Shown: piece after piece, positions 53,804 through 63,304 of the stretch
Numbering within the stretch: the first letter of the stretch is position 1
How the letters are laid out: each line of letters starts with the position of its first letter
From: Geobacter sp.
Lineage (GTDB): Bacteria > Desulfobacterota > Desulfuromonadia > Geobacterales > Geobacteraceae
Assembly: GCA_003314535.1 (NCBI GenBank)
Contig: POSG01000009.1
Span: 1 to 64,000 of the forward strand
Direction of reading: 5' to 3'
Length of the DNA stretch: 64,000 nt
Notes under the pieces: generated by a model
What the model was told of the DNA's origin: nothing
Database searches by the model: none
Seen by the model: the letters and a program-made list of their open reading frames with translations, nothing else
Made by a program: the position numbers and the translations under genes

Positions 53804-54043
53804 CTATTTCATCCCGAACAGTTCAAGATATTTCTCGACCCTCTCTCCCAGCGTAGGCGCTGAAATCATCTCGCATATCTCGTCAGGAAGATAGCCCCTG
53901 CAGACACCCGGCCTCTTGTCATATATGGAGCATCGCAACTCGCTGTCGAGATGGGGGCATGGCGCTCTCAAGGGCTTCCCCAGAGCGGCTATGTCCGGCG
54001 CCGTGCAGCAGGTTCCGCATGAACGGCACGTTCTGTCGACCAT
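53804..54043 (-). CDS. YkgJ-family cysteine-cluster protein
   Basis: The 79-residue protein carries a Cys-rich metal-binding pattern: C-RSC-GTCC at the N-terminus, then PCPHLDSELRCSIYDKRPGVCRGYLPDEIC. This is the YkgJ/CxxCxxCC family (zinc- or iron-sulfur-binding), whose members are of unknown biochemical function. The protein is shorter than most family members, which have about 120 residues. It follows the transpeptidase gene by 55 nt on the same strand and may share its transcript. Confidence 0.8.
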   Translation of the reverse strand: MVDRTCRSCGTCCTAPDIAALGKPLRAPCPHLDSELRCSIYDKRPGVCRGYLPDEICEMISAPTLGERVEKYLELFGMK

Positions 54044-54098
54044 GTCATGCCTTACTGACCCAGAAGGAATTGTGAAAACCTGTCCGGGTTCCGGTCAG

Positions 54099-55496
54099 CT
54101 ACCGTATTGTGCTCCTCGCGGGCCCCATCGCCTGGCGTCGCCCCGCTTCCTCGGCAAAGAACAGCTCCAATGCATGCTCGCCCAGATGCGCTGCCTTTAT
54201 TTTCCAGCGGTCCTGGTTGATAACCAGTGCGACGATGGCGATCTTCGGGTCTTCCACAGGGGCATATGCTGCAAACCAGGTGTACCTTCCCTCCGGCTCC
54301 TTCCCGTCGATGGAGCCAGTCTTTGCAGCTATGTTGACCGACGCCAGCTTGGGACGGCCGCGGCGGTCATGGAATGCCTTTCGTGAAGTCCCGCTGGTGA
54401 CCGTTGTCAGCAGCATCCTGGTCAACTGGCTTGCTGTTTCCTGGGTAACAAGCCTCCGGATGCTGGTGGGCTTCTCAGCGAACAACAGGTTATTGTCACT
54501 GTCCCTGATCTCCTGAGCGAGAATCGGCGCCATCATGGTGCCATGATTCGCAAGGGCTGCCATCATCACAGCAGCGTGCAGGGGCGATATCTTGACTTCA
54601 CGCCCCAAACCGGCGCCCATGAGCTTCAGCTCCAGGTCATCCTGCGGCGTGTTGGCGCGACTGGGCTGCACCTGCGTTCCGGGAAAGAGCGTCTGGTTGA
54701 AACCGAATCGCTGCGCGTAGTTCATTATGTTTTCCCTGCCAACGACATCACTGGCAAGCCTGCCGAAAACCGGGTTTATTGATTTTCCCATTGCCTGTGC
54801 AAGCTGCATCTGCTGCCCTGATTGTCCGGGTTTGACATCCCACGCCCTTGGGTTTTCCGAATACGAGTAGCCGCGAAACGCAAACATCGTTTCGGGTTCG
54901 ACCTGCTTTTGCTCCAAAGCTGCCGAGGCGGTTATGATCTTGAACAGGGAGGCCATGGGGTAGAGCCTGAAGCAAGACATGCCGTCCCAGGCGGGATCCA
55001 TGGTCGAATATCCCGTCAAGGCCAGTACACGGCCGGTTTTTGGCTCGATAGCGACGAAAGCGCCATAGGGTACCTGCATTTCAGTCATGTAGTTGAAAAT
55101 ATTTTCCTGCAAGTTCGGATCTATGGTGAAATACATCGAGATGCCATCGGGCGACGATGCCGCAAGCCTGTTTCCCTCCTGCTTGGTGGAACCGCGCAAA
55201 TGCTCAGCCGCAAGCCTGAATGACTGGTAGTTGTCATATGCATGTGCAGAAACGCCGGTCTTCACTGCATGGTGTTTTTTCAGCTGAAACAGCTTCGGAG
55301 TCGTCACCTTGATGAGTGAAGCCAGGGGATACGCGGCAAGCAAAAGCGCAATTGCAGGAAGCAGGACACGGAGCCGCGATTTGCGCTCTTTGGTTTCTTT
55401 CAGCGCATTGAAAGTATTGCCAGATGACCGTGCCTTGAGCCATGTGGGTAACGATAACAGTTTTTTCTTTTTTACCAAATGTTTGAGATCTTGCAT
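54099..55496 (-). CDS. Membrane-anchored penicillin-binding transpeptidase lacking dimerisation/glycosyltransferase modules
   Basis: The 465-residue protein has a basic cytoplasmic N-terminus, one transmembrane helix (about 43-63), and a transpeptidase domain (about 120-460). Catalytic motifs are S183-LFK186 (SxxK, with the acylated Ser), S239-I-N241 (SxN), and K392-TG394 (KTG). It belongs to the class B-type/PBP-like serine transpeptidases that cross-link peptidoglycan, but it has neither a glycosyltransferase domain nor the usual class B N-terminal dimerisation domain; only a short linker separates the helix and the catalytic domain. A strong promoter lies upstream. Its exact role in wall growth is unknown. 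Confidence 0.88.
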   Translation of the reverse strand: MQDLKHLVKKKKLLSLPTWLKARSSGNTFNALKETKERKSRLRVLLPAIALLLAAYPLASLIKVTTPKLFQLKKHHAVKTGVSAHAYDNYQSFRLAAEHLRGSTKQEGNRLAASSPDGISMYFTIDPNLQENIFNYMTEMQVPYGAFVAIEPKTGRVLALTGYSTMDPAWDGMSCFRLYPMASLFKIITASAALEQKQVEPETMFAFRGYSYSENPRAWDVKPGQSGQQMQLAQAMGKSINPVFGRLASDVVGRENIMNYAQRFGFNQTLFPGTQVQPSRANTPQDDLELKLMGAGLGREVKISPLHAAVMMAALANHGTMMAPILAQEIRDSDNNLLFAEKPTSIRRLVTQETASQLTRMLLTTVTSGTSRKAFHDRRGRPKLASVNIAAKTGSIDGKEPEGRYTWFAAYAPVEDPKIAIVALVINQDRWKIKAAHLGEHALELFFAEEAGRRQAMGPARSTIR

Positions 55497-55570
55497 GGAT
55501 TGGTCATATTCTGCAGAAGTTGAGGATTTCAGAATGTCTAATGGAAACAGGGCATTGAATTAATTTGGCC

Positions 55571-55599
55571 ACTATAAGCTACTTGCCCCTGTTTGTCAA
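55571..55599 (-). promoter_or_regulatory. Strong sigma-70 promoter of the transpeptidase gene
   Basis: On the minus strand TTGACA and TATAGT are separated by exactly 17 nt. The predicted leader is about 65-75 nt. Confidence 0.75.
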
Positions 55600-55675
55600 C
55601 GACGGCAGGTTGTTCGTGACAGTCAAGCGCGAAGCATCCTGACCAGGCTATAGTCCTTTCAGAAAAACATAGCGG

Positions 55676-55712
55676 CAAAAAAAAAGACAGGCAATAAGCA
55701 TCACCTGTCTTC
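55676..55712 (-). terminator. Rho-independent terminator at the end of the alpha operon
   Basis: On the minus strand AAGACAGG and CCTGTCTT pair around a 12-nt loop and are followed by a run of T residues. It lies 45 nt beyond the rplQ stop. Confidence 0.9.
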
Positions 55713-55756
55713 TTCCATATGTGCACCCAGGGGCAAGAGCATCTCTTCCTGGTTCG

Positions 55757-56293
55757 CTATTCCTTTTCTGCTACGGCTTCTTCAGCCCCGGCCGCTTCCG
55801 CTGCAGGGGACTCCTGAGTCGCAACCGCTTCAGCCGGTGCTTCGACAGGCTTTGCCGCTGCCTTCGCTGGCGCGCTCTTGCCGGGTTTCTTTGCAGTCTT
55901 TGTTTTCATTTCTTCTTCTACCAGCTCTATGAGGGACATCTCCGCAGTGTCTCCCGGACGGATACCCAATTTCACTATGCGGGTATAGCCGCCGGGTCGC
56001 TCCTTGAAGCGCGGGGCGATAACCGAGAACAGCTTGGTAACCGTCTGCTTGTCGCGGATGTAGGATGCAGCCTGCCTTACAGCATGGAGGTCGCCCTGTT
56101 TTCCAAGGGTGATCATCTTTTCGGCTATCGGACGCAGTTCCTTGGCTTTGGCGTCTGTGGTAACGATTTTTTCATGGGTCAGGAAAGATGTCACCATATT
56201 GCGAAACATCGCAATGCGGTGGCTGGTAGTCCTCCCCAGTCTTCTTCCGGATTTACTGTGGCGCATGGTACGTTTCCTTTCTATATCTCGCAA
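55757..56293 (-). CDS. rplQ: 50S ribosomal protein L17
   Basis: L17 sits near the polypeptide exit tunnel. The first 120 residues are standard, beginning [29 protein letters not shown] (shown in part) with [19 protein letters not shown]. The family start is usually MRH, so the ATG at residue 10 could also be the true start. The protein extends to 178 residues with an Ala/Lys/Glu-rich tail (about 125-178) that is absent in E. coli L17 (127). Such tails occur in related deltaproteobacteria. It is the last gene of the alpha operon. Confidence 0.95.
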   Translation of the reverse strand: MRDIERKRTMRHSKSGRRLGRTTSHRIAMFRNMVTSFLTHEKIVTTDAKAKELRPIAEKMITLGKQGDLHAVRQAASYIRDKQTVTKLFSVIAPRFKERPGGYTRIVKLGIRPGDTAEMSLIELVEEEMKTKTAKKPGKSAPAKAAAKPVEAPAEAVATQESPAAEAAGAEEAVAEKE

Positions 56294-56301
56294 CGCGACA
56301 T

Positions 56302-57324
56302 TTATTCTTCTTCCTGACGCTCGCCGCGAATTCTGCGAAGTATTTCTGGATCGGGGAAATTGTCCAGGTTCATTCCCAGGGTAAGCCCCATGTCCGCCAG
56401 AACATCCTTGATCTCGTTAAGTGATTTGCGGCCAAAATTCTGTGTCTTCAGCATTTCTGCCTCGGATCGTGAAACGAGCTCCCCTATCAGCTTTATTCCG
56501 GCGTTTTTCAGACAGTTTGCAGAGCGAACCGACAGCTCAAGCTCGTCAACCGCGCGATAAAGATTCTCGTTTATTCTATCGCGGTCCTCTTCCGGCTCGA
56601 TCGCTTCCACCTCCTCGGCTTCCTCGTCGAAATTGATGAATATGGTGAGTTGATCCTTTATGATTTTCGCCGCAAAGGCAAGAGCGTCATCGGGCTTGAC
56701 GCTTCCATCAGTCCATAGTTCGATGGTAAGCTTGTCATAGTCGGTCATCTGCCCTACACGGGCGTTCGAAACTCCGAAATTCACCTTTTGAATCGGCGAA
56801 AAAATGGAATCTATGGGAATCGTTCCAACCGGAGCCTTTTCGTCGCGGTTCCTGTCGGCCGGCACATAGCCCTTGCCGATCTTGACCACCATTTCCATCT
56901 CCAGGTTTGCGTCCTTGGAGCAGGTCGCTATGTGGTGCTCGGGATTCAGAATCTCGACGTTGGGATCGGTCAGAATGTCGCGTGCATGGATAACGCCTTC
57001 ACCTTTGTGAACGATTCGTACAATCCGCTGCTCATTTCCGTGCATCTTCAACCGGACGCCCTTGAGATTGAGTATGATGTCGGTCACGTCCTCGGTCACA
57101 CCGGGAATTGCGGAAAATTCGTGAAGAACCCCCTTGATCCTTACCGAGCAGATGGCTGCCCCCTGAAGGGAAGAAAGAAGCACGCGCCTCAGCGAATTGC
57201 CGAGGGTGGTTCCGAAACCCCGCTCGAAAGGTTCAGCGTAGAACTTGCCATATGTACTGGAAAGCGTTTCTGCTTCAACCTGCACCTTTTTCGGTTTTAT
57301 CAGGTCACGCCAATTTTTATACAT
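56302..57324 (-). CDS. rpoA: DNA-directed RNA polymerase subunit alpha
   Basis: RpoA nucleates polymerase assembly and its C-terminal domain binds UP-element DNA and activators. The 340-residue protein has the N-terminal dimerisation domain with [24 protein letters not shown] and SIRIKGV-like [17 protein letters not shown], and the C-terminal domain with [21 protein letters not shown] and [14 protein letters not shown]. The linker has an acidic stretch ([18 protein letters not shown]). Length and order are normal. Confidence 0.98.
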   Translation of the reverse strand: MYKNWRDLIKPKKVQVEAETLSSTYGKFYAEPFERGFGTTLGNSLRRVLLSSLQGAAICSVRIKGVLHEFSAIPGVTEDVTDIILNLKGVRLKMHGNEQRIVRIVHKGEGVIHARDILTDPNVEILNPEHHIATCSKDANLEMEMVVKIGKGYVPADRNRDEKAPVGTIPIDSIFSPIQKVNFGVSNARVGQMTDYDKLTIELWTDGSVKPDDALAFAAKIIKDQLTIFINFDEEAEEVEAIEPEEDRDRINENLYRAVDELELSVRSANCLKNAGIKLIGELVSRSEAEMLKTQNFGRKSLNEIKDVLADMGLTLGMNLDNFPDPEILRRIRGERQEEE

Positions 57325-57357
57325 CTATTTCCTCCAGGAAGCATGTTAACCAGGGGT

Positions 57358-57984
57358 TTACTTGGAATAAAGTTCGACTATGAGCTGTTCCTGGATCGGT
57401 GTCGTTATGTCTTCCCTCGTAATGAGCGACTTCACCTTTCCGCAGAAACCGTCCTTATCCAGTTCAAGCCACTGGGGAATGCCCCGCCTTACAACCGCCT
57501 CGAGAGACTCGATTATTGAGCCGACCGCCCGGCTCTTTTCGCGCAGGGTGACGGTGTCGCCTACCTTGACCTGATAAGACGGTATATCGACTCTCCTGCC
57601 GTTCACATCGAAATGTCCCTGCCTGACCAGCATTCGCGCCTGCGTGCGCGAGGAGGCAAAGCCGAGCCTGTAGACGATATTGTCAAGCCTGCGCTCAAGG
57701 AGGAAAAGAAGATTTTCACCCGTTACCCCCTTCATGCGCTCGGCCTTTTCAAAATAGCCGCGGAACTGCTTTTCCAGAATTCCGTAAATCCTTCTGACCT
57801 TTTGTTTCTCGCGAAGCTGAATTCCGTAAGGCGAAACCTTCACGCGCGACTGGCCGTGCTGGCCCGGCGCATAATTGCGCCGCTTGATTGCGCACTTGTC
57901 GGTAAAACAGCGCTCACCTTTCAGAAACAGTTCAATATTTTCACGTCTGCAAAGCCTGCAGCAGGGACCAGTATATCTAGCCAA
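57358..57984 (-). CDS. rpsD: 30S ribosomal protein S4
   Basis: S4 is a primary 16S rRNA-binding protein and, in many bacteria, a regulator of the alpha operon. The 208-residue sequence has an N-terminal cysteine pattern [23 protein letters not shown] (zinc-binding form) and the S4 RNA-binding domain [27 protein letters not shown]. The zinc-binding cysteines indicate the zinc-containing variant of S4. Placed between rpsK and rpoA as usual. Confidence 0.97.
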   Translation of the reverse strand: MARYTGPCCRLCRRENIELFLKGERCFTDKCAIKRRNYAPGQHGQSRVKVSPYGIQLREKQKVRRIYGILEKQFRGYFEKAERMKGVTGENLLFLLERRLDNIVYRLGFASSRTQARMLVRQGHFDVNGRRVDIPSYQVKVGDTVTLREKSRAVGSIIESLEAVVRRGIPQWLELDKDGFCGKVKSLITREDITTPIQEQLIVELYSK

Positions 57985-58012
57985 GGAAAACCTCCTTCAT
58001 CGGTATCCGAGA

Positions 58013-58408
58013 TTAAACTCTTCTTCTTTTGGGCGGGCGACAACCGTTGTGCGGGATCGGGGTAACGTCACGAATGAAGCTGATGGCAAACCCGGCAGCC
58101 TGTAACGCCCTGAGTGCCGATTCACGACCGGATCCGGGGCCCTTAACATAGACCTCTATATTCCTCACGCCATGCTCCTGGGCCTTTTTGGCAGCATCTT
58201 CAGCTGCGATCTGGGCCGCAAACGGCGTACTCTTTCTCGATCCCTTGAAGCCTTTGCTCCCGGAACTGGACCAAGCCAGAACGTTTCCGTTCTGATCAGA
58301 GATCGTGATCATGGTATTGTTAAACGTGGCCTGAATGTGGGCAACTCCGTTAGGAATATGCTTCTTTTCTTTTTTCTTTCGCACAACTTTTCGCGCCGGG
58401 TTAGCCAT
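58013..58408 (-). CDS. rpsK: 30S ribosomal protein S11
   Basis: S11 contributes to the platform of the 30S subunit near the mRNA exit. The 131-residue sequence starts with a basic tail ([16 protein letters not shown]) and carries the typical [35 protein letters not shown] and the C-terminal ending [15 protein letters not shown]. Position between rpsM and rpsD is canonical. Confidence 0.98.
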   Translation of the reverse strand: MANPARKVVRKKKEKKHIPNGVAHIQATFNNTMITISDQNGNVLAWSSSGSKGFKGSRKSTPFAAQIAAEDAAKKAQEHGVRNIEVYVKGPGSGRESALRALQAAGFAISFIRDVTPIPHNGCRPPKRRRV

Positions 58409-58430
58409 TATTCCTCCAGATACTTAAGTG

Positions 58431-58799
58431 CTATTTCTTTTTACCTGCAACCGTTCTTGCCGGGCCTTTCCTGGTCCTGGCATTAGTCTTGGTCCTCTGC
58501 CCGTTGACAGGGAGACCTTTTCTGTGCCTCAACCCGCGGTAGCAGCCGAGATCCATGAGACGCTTTATATTCATGGAAATTTCACGGCGGAGGTCACCTT
58601 CCACCTTGAAATTCTTGTCGATAGTCTCACGTATGCTGGCGACCTCCGGTTCGGTCAGGTTATCGGTTTTCGTATTTATATCAACACCGCAATCCGCCAG
58701 AATCTTCTTGGCGGAAGACCTTCCTATACCGTAAATATAGGTGAGAGCGATCTCGATTCTCTTGTTCTTTGGTAAATCAATGCCGGATATACGTGCCAA
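58431..58799 (-). CDS. rpsM: 30S ribosomal protein S13
   Basis: S13 lies in the head of the 30S subunit and contacts P-site tRNA and 50S. The 122-residue protein begins [26 protein letters not shown] and contains [19 protein letters not shown] and the basic C-terminus [16 protein letters not shown] (nearly all of it). It is the first large gene of the alpha operon, 24 nt after rpmJ. Confidence 0.98.
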   Translation of the reverse strand: MARISGIDLPKNKRIEIALTYIYGIGRSSAKKILADCGVDINTKTDNLTEPEVASIRETIDKNFKVEGDLRREISMNIKRLMDLGCYRGLRHRKGLPVNGQRTKTNARTRKGPARTVAGKKK

Positions 58800-58823
58800 A
58801 GCCCACTCCTCCTCGTTATCCTT

Positions 58824-58937
58824 TTACCCCTGCTTCTGGGTATGTTTGGGAATCTCACAGATTATTCTAACGGTGCGCTTGCGACGTATGATCTTGCATT
58901 TGTCGCACATCTTCTTCACTGAAGCCCTTACTTTCAT
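58824..58937 (-). CDS. rpmJ: 50S ribosomal protein L36
   Basis: A 37-codon gene translated as [20 protein letters not shown], then [17 protein letters not shown]. It is the zinc-binding form of L36 with C11, C14, C27 and H32. It lies between map and rpsM, as in many bacteria. The initiation factor gene infA, often just upstream, is not present in the 70-nt gap before it. Confidence 0.97.
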   Translation of the reverse strand: MKVRASVKKMCDKCKIIRRKRTVRIICEIPKHTQKQG

Positions 58938-59009
58938 TGGATGACCTCTCAATAATGAACTGATCTTTTATAAATGGAACCGGGCTGACGCAATCATTGT
59001 CACTTGGCG

Positions 59010-59774
59010 TCAGCATACACTCGTCAATATATCCGGGCCGTTCTCGGTAATGGCGACAGTGTGCTCAAAATGCGCTGATAAGCCCCCATCCAGGGTAACC
59101 GCAGTCCATCCGTCACCGAGAATCCTTACCTCCGGGCCCAGTTGATTTATCATTGGCTCGATAGCCAGCACCATTCCCGGTTTCAGCTTTATACCTTTTC
59201 CGGGCAGCCCGAAATTTGGAACCTGTGGACTCTCGTGAAGACTTTTGCCGATTCCGTGACCGACAAACTCGCGTACTACCGAAAATCCTTGACCCTCGGC
59301 ATGTTTCTGAACCGCGTGAGAAATATCTGAAAGCCTGTTCCCGGGGCATGCCTGGTCAATTCCGAGGTCGAGCGACTCACTTGTCACCCTGATCAGCTTT
59401 TCAGCGCTTTCACTTATCCTGCCAACCGGCAGGGTCACGGCAGCATCGCCAAAATAGCCATCATACACAACGCCATAGTCGAGGCTTACTATGTCCCCTT
59501 CCAGCAATACCCTGTCCCCAGGCATACCGTGAACTACCTGTTCGTTTATAGAGCAGCATACGGAATAAGGATAGCCGCTATACCCTTTGAATGCCGGCCG
59601 GGCTCCCATTTTCCTGGCCTGTTTCTCCGCCAGGTGGTCCAGAACCAGCGTTGAGACACCAGGTTTCACTTCTTCCTTAAGAAGGGACAGTATTTCTCTT
59701 ACTATCCTGCAGGCTGATCGCATCCTCTCGATCTCTCTGGGAGACTTAAGGATTATCACACCGGCAACCGTCAA
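59010..59774 (-). CDS. map: Methionine aminopeptidase, type I
   Basis: Map removes the initiator methionine from new proteins. The frame gives up to 254 residues starting from TTG at 59774; a GTG at 59759 (VIILKSPREIERM, closer to the family start) may be the true start. Both overlap the end of adk. Metal-binding residues of the pita-bread fold are visible in SLDYGVVYDGYFGDAAVT (two Asp), VGHGIGKSLHESP (His and Glu) and GMVLAIEPM (Glu). It is a type Ia enzyme without an N-terminal extension. It is part of the secY-adk-map segment. Confidence 0.95.
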   Translation of the reverse strand: MTVAGVIILKSPREIERMRSACRIVREILSLLKEEVKPGVSTLVLDHLAEKQARKMGARPAFKGYSGYPYSVCCSINEQVVHGMPGDRVLLEGDIVSLDYGVVYDGYFGDAAVTLPVGRISESAEKLIRVTSESLDLGIDQACPGNRLSDISHAVQKHAEGQGFSVVREFVGHGIGKSLHESPQVPNFGLPGKGIKLKPGMVLAIEPMINQLGPEVRILGDGWTAVTLDGGLSAHFEHTVAITENGPDILTSVC

Positions 59775-60408
59775 TGGTTTTAATTATGTTGTCGCAAATA
59801 TCTTCTATGGATCCGATGCCTGCTACAACGCGCAACAAGGACTTCTCACTGTAGTACTGGATCAGCGGGGCCGTCTTCGAGTTATACTCGACAAGCCTCT
59901 TGCGCATGGTCTCTTCCTTGTCATCATCCCTCTGGAAGAGTGCAGAACCGCACGCATCGCAAACCGCGGGATCCTTGGGCGGGTCAAAGATCAGGTGATA
60001 CCCTTTGCCGCATTTTTCGCATGTCCTTCTGCCGCTGATACGCTTGAGGAGCTCCTCATCGTCCACGGATATGGAAACGACGTGATCGATTCTTTTCCCG
60101 AAGCCTTCCAGTAAGCGTGCGAGTGAATCAGCCTGCCCTACGGTTCTTGGGAATCCATCGAGGATAAAGCCCTTTTCGCAGTCCGGCTGCTGGAGCCTTT
60201 CTTCGACAATGCCGATCACAACCTCGTCCGGAACCAGTGCGCCGCTGTCCATGTATTCCTTGGCACGAATGCCCATGGGGGTGCTCTCGCGGACCGCAGA
60301 CCTGAGAATATCTCCTGTCGAGACCTGCGGAATTGAATATTTCCGGCTTATTATCTTTGCCTGCGTACCCTTACCCGCGCCGGGAGGGCCGAGAAAAATC
60401 AGGTTCAT
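59746..60408 (-). CDS. adk: Adenylate kinase, zinc-containing LID form
   Basis: Adk interconverts 2 ADP with ATP and AMP. The start at 60408 (MNLIFLGPPGAGKGTQAK) is the family start; an ATG-like codon upstream adds six residues. The Walker A loop is GPPGAGKGT, DGFPRTVGQAD follows, and the LID domain has four cysteines (CEKCGKGYHL and CDACGS) that bind zinc, as in many Gram-positives and deltaproteobacteria. 220 residues is normal. The gene overlaps the map start. Confidence 0.97.
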   Translation of the reverse strand: MNLIFLGPPGAGKGTQAKIISRKYSIPQVSTGDILRSAVRESTPMGIRAKEYMDSGALVPDEVVIGIVEERLQQPDCEKGFILDGFPRTVGQADSLARLLEGFGKRIDHVVSISVDDEELLKRISGRRTCEKCGKGYHLIFDPPKDPAVCDACGSALFQRDDDKEETMRKRLVEYNSKTAPLIQYYSEKSLLRVVAGIGSIEDICDNIIKTIDGCRCDNP

Positions 60409-60426
60409 GTTCTCACTGCATGTCAT

Positions 60427-61734
60427 TTATCGGCGCCCCTTGATTCTGACACCCTTCATGAATCCCTCATAGTTCCGCGTGATGAGGTGCGATTCAATCT
60501 GGGCTACCGTGTCCATGCCGACACCGACGGCAATCAGCAATGCCGTCCCACCGAAGTAGAAGGGAAGGTGCAGTTTGCCGATAAGAAGCGTGGGCAGAAC
60601 ACAGACGACAGAAATATAAATAGCCCCGGCAAAAGTAAGCTTCGTGAGTACCTTGTCCAGGTAATCAGAGGTTTCCTTTCCCGGTCTTATACCGGGGACA
60701 TAGCCCCCGTGTTTTTTTATGTTCTCGGCGACATCCACCGGATTGAATGTGACAGCCGTGTAGAAATAGCAGAAAAACACGATGAAAGCAACATAAAAAA
60801 GCTCGTATGCCCAGTTGCCAGGCTGGAAGCTCTGTGCAATCTGCTTTACTCTTGGCACGTCGACGAAATTTGCTATGGTTGCGGGAAACATGATGATCGA
60901 GGAAGCGAATATCGGCGGAATGACGCCAGCCATGTTCACCTTGAGGGGCAAATGCGATGTCTGCGCACCGTACGTCTTCAGCCCTACCACCCGCTTCGCA
61001 TAGTGAATCGGCAATCTGCGCTGCCCCCGCTCTACAAAAACGATACCGGCTATTACGGCAAACATCAGAACGAGGACGAGCAGCAGGATGAAAGGTGAAA
61101 TCTGCCCGGCTTTTATCAGTCGCAGGCTGTTGAGAATGGCCGACGGGATGCGGTCAACTATTCCAGCGAAGATGATCAGTGAAATCCCGTTTCCCACGCC
61201 CTTCTCCGACATCTGCTCACCCATCCACATTATGAAGGCAGTGCCGGCGGTAAGGGTGATGACAGTCATGACGCGGAAGCCCCATCCCGGATGCGGTACT
61301 ACGAGTTCTCCGGCAGGACCTGTCATGCTTTCAAGTCCAAAGCTTATACCGAGTGCCTGCACTACGCTGAGGACTATGGTACCGTATCTCGTATACTGGG
61401 TGATTTTCTTGCGCCCGGCCTCACCTTCCTTGGAAAGCTTCTCAATGGCCGGTATTACGACGGTCAGCAACTGGAAGATAATGGAAGACGATATGTAGGG
61501 CATGATGCCCAGGGCGAAAACCGTGAGTTTCTGCAGTGCGCCGCCGGAAAACATGTCGAACATTCCCAGCAGGGTACCCTTTGATTGGGCAAAAAAGTGC
61601 AGCAGCGCCTGGCTGTCTATCCCGGGAGTCGGGATGTTGCAGCCGATGCGAAAAACTGCGAGCATTGCAAGTGTGTAAATGACCCTCTTCTTGAGATCAG
61701 GGATCCTGAAAATGTTCTGAAGCGCATTCAGCAC
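60427..61734 (-). CDS. secY: Protein translocase subunit SecY
   Basis: SecY forms the channel of the Sec translocase in the inner membrane. The 435-residue protein shows about ten transmembrane segments. Signatures include RIPDLKKRVIYTLAMLAVFRIG, GIMPYISSSIIFQLL, the C4-C5 loop with RRLPIHYAKRVVG, and AGVIPPIFASSIIMFPATI in TM7. The C-terminal RNYEGFMKGVRIKGRR is typical. It lies between rplO and adk. Confidence 0.98.
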   Translation of the reverse strand: MLNALQNIFRIPDLKKRVIYTLAMLAVFRIGCNIPTPGIDSQALLHFFAQSKGTLLGMFDMFSGGALQKLTVFALGIMPYISSSIIFQLLTVVIPAIEKLSKEGEAGRKKITQYTRYGTIVLSVVQALGISFGLESMTGPAGELVVPHPGWGFRVMTVITLTAGTAFIMWMGEQMSEKGVGNGISLIIFAGIVDRIPSAILNSLRLIKAGQISPFILLLVLVLMFAVIAGIVFVERGQRRLPIHYAKRVVGLKTYGAQTSHLPLKVNMAGVIPPIFASSIIMFPATIANFVDVPRVKQIAQSFQPGNWAYELFYVAFIVFFCYFYTAVTFNPVDVAENIKKHGGYVPGIRPGKETSDYLDKVLTKLTFAGAIYISVVCVLPTLLIGKLHLPFYFGGTALLIAVGVGMDTVAQIESHLITRNYEGFMKGVRIKGRR

Positions 61735-61735
61735 T

Positions 61736-62176
61736 CTAGAGCTCCTGTACGGTGCCGCCAGCCGCGGTTATTTTTTCCTTAGCCGCTGCGCTGAATTTAT
61801 GGGCTGCAACTGTGATGGACTTCGTGATCTCTCCATCCGCGAGCACTTTTACGCCGTCCTTTACACCGGTAACGATCCCGGCGCTCACAAGCTGCTCTAC
61901 GGATACAGTGCTTCCGGCTTCGAAGATTTCAAGCTGTCCCACCTTTACCAGTTCGTACACTTTCCTGGTAAGCGGAGTGAATCCCCTCTTCGGCAGGCGT
62001 CGCTGCATCGGCATCTGACCGCCCTCGAAGCCGGGCTTCACGCTGCCGCCGCTGCGCGCCTTCTGGCCTTTATGGCCCTTGGTCGCGGTTTTGCCGTGGC
62101 CTGAGCCATGACCACGCCCAATCCTTTTGCGTTTCTTTGTCGAACCCTCAGCAGGGCTTATAGTATTAAGCTCCAT
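61736..62176 (-). CDS. rplO: 50S ribosomal protein L15
   Basis: L15 binds 23S rRNA late in 50S assembly. The 146-residue protein begins MELNTISPAEGSTKKRKRIG and contains the glycine/basic stretch GRGHGSGHGKTATKGHKGQKARSGG (in part) and GFEGGQMPMQRRLPKRGF. The C-terminus ends with TAAGGTVQEL. Its stop is one nt before the secY start. Confidence 0.97.
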   Translation of the reverse strand: MELNTISPAEGSTKKRKRIGRGHGSGHGKTATKGHKGQKARSGGSVKPGFEGGQMPMQRRLPKRGFTPLTRKVYELVKVGQLEIFEAGSTVSVEQLVSAGIVTGVKDGVKVLADGEITKSITVAAHKFSAAAKEKITAAGGTVQEL

Positions 62177-62196
62177 CTCGCGTCACTCCGTAGTAT

Positions 62197-62376
62197 TTAT
62201 TCTTCGATTCGAACCATGTGCTGAACTTTCCGTATCATGCCGCGGGTTTCCTGTGTATCCGGCAGCGTTACGGTCTTGCTCACCTTATTGAGCCCCATGC
62301 CCCGAAGCACCGCGCGGTGTTTTTCAGGCCTCCCGATATGGCTCCTAATCAGGGTTATGCGCAAATTTTGTGACAT
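62197..62376 (-). CDS. rpmD: 50S ribosomal protein L30
   Basis: A 59-codon gene translated directly: MSQNLRITLIRSHIGRPEKH, then RAVLRGMGLNKVSKTVTLPD and TQETRGMIRKVQHMVRIEE. The RGMGLNKVSKTV motif is characteristic of L30. It sits between rpsE and rplO in the usual order and is too short to be flagged by most length cut-offs. Confidence 0.97.
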   Translation of the reverse strand: MSQNLRITLIRSHIGRPEKHRAVLRGMGLNKVSKTVTLPDTQETRGMIRKVQHMVRIEE

Positions 62377-62399
62377 TTGAAAATCTCCCCTGTCCTGAT

Positions 62400-62885
62400 C
62401 TATTCGACAACACCACGCCTGGCAGCTACTTCCTGGGGACTTCTGAGCTGCTTGAGTCCGTCGATGGTAGCCTTCACAACGTTGTGAGGGTTATTCGATC
62501 CAAGGCACTTGGACAGAATGTTATGCACACCGGCTGCCTCAAGCACCGCCCTTGCGGCGCCTCCGGCGATTACCCCGGTACCCGCTGAAGCGGGCTTTAT
62601 GAGAACACGCCCTGCCCCGAAGTGTCCAAGCACTTCATAGGGAATGGTGTGTCCCTCTATCGGAACGCGAATTATGCTTTTCTTCGCCTGTTCCACGCCC
62701 TTGCGGATCGCTTCCGGGACTTCGTTGGCCTTGCCCAGGCCGTAGCCTACATGTCCGTTGCCGTCGCCGACAACCACCAGTGCGGAGAAGCTGAATCTCC
62801 GCCCGCCTTTTACAACCTTGGCAACGCGGCTTATATGAACCACTCTGTCCGTAAGGTTAAGTTCATTTGGGTTGATCTTAAGCAA
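62400..62885 (-). CDS. rpsE: 30S ribosomal protein S5
   Basis: S5 contributes to decoding fidelity and mRNA helicase activity. The 161-residue protein contains [45 protein letters not shown] and the C-terminal [18 protein letters not shown]. All are S5 signatures. Standard position between rplR and rpmD. Confidence 0.98.
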   Translation of the reverse strand: MLKINPNELNLTDRVVHISRVAKVVKGGRRFSFSALVVVGDGNGHVGYGLGKANEVPEAIRKGVEQAKKSIIRVPIEGHTIPYEVLGHFGAGRVLIKPASAGTGVIAGGAARAVLEAAGVHNILSKCLGSNNPHNVVKATIDGLKQLRSPQEVAARRGVVE

Positions 62886-62909
62886 GTATCGCCTCCTGAT
62901 TCTGTTTTC

Positions 62910-63278
62910 TCAAAAAGTTAGCCCGTTTTCCCTTGCCGCATCTGCAAGAGCCTTTATCCGCCCGTGGTAGAGAAATCCGTTCCGATCGAAAACAACGGAC
63001 TTGATTCCCTTTGCAGCAGCTGCCGCGGCAATTGTCGCACCAACCTTGACAGCAGCTTCGGCATTACCCGTGTATTTGAGCCCGCCGGCAACCTCCGCAT
63101 CCAGTGTGGAGGCGGCAGCCAGCGTCGAACCTGTCGTGTCATCGATCAATTGGGCATATATGTGTTTCGCGCTCTTGAAGACGTTCAGCCGGGGCCTTTC
63201 ACTGACACCCCTGATTTTCTTCCGCACCCGGACTTGTCTCTTCAATCTTGCCAGCTTTTTTTGAGATTGGGTACTCAC
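62910..63278 (-). CDS. rplR: 50S ribosomal protein L18
   Basis: L18 binds 5S rRNA and helps attach it to the 50S subunit. The 122-residue protein contains [20 protein letters not shown], the AAASTLD strand, and [28 protein letters not shown] near the C-terminus. Standard position between rplF and rpsE. Confidence 0.98.
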   Translation of the reverse strand: MSTQSQKKLARLKRQVRVRKKIRGVSERPRLNVFKSAKHIYAQLIDDTTGSTLAAASTLDAEVAGGLKYTGNAEAAVKVGATIAAAAAAKGIKSVVFDRNGFLYHGRIKALADAARENGLTF

Positions 63279-63304
63279 TTTTCATTTCTCCTTACAGGTG
63301 GTTG

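Noticed and set aside
58938-59009. infA between map and rpmJ
   Set aside because: The gap is only about 70 nt and does not encode an S1-type protein; infA must be elsewhere.
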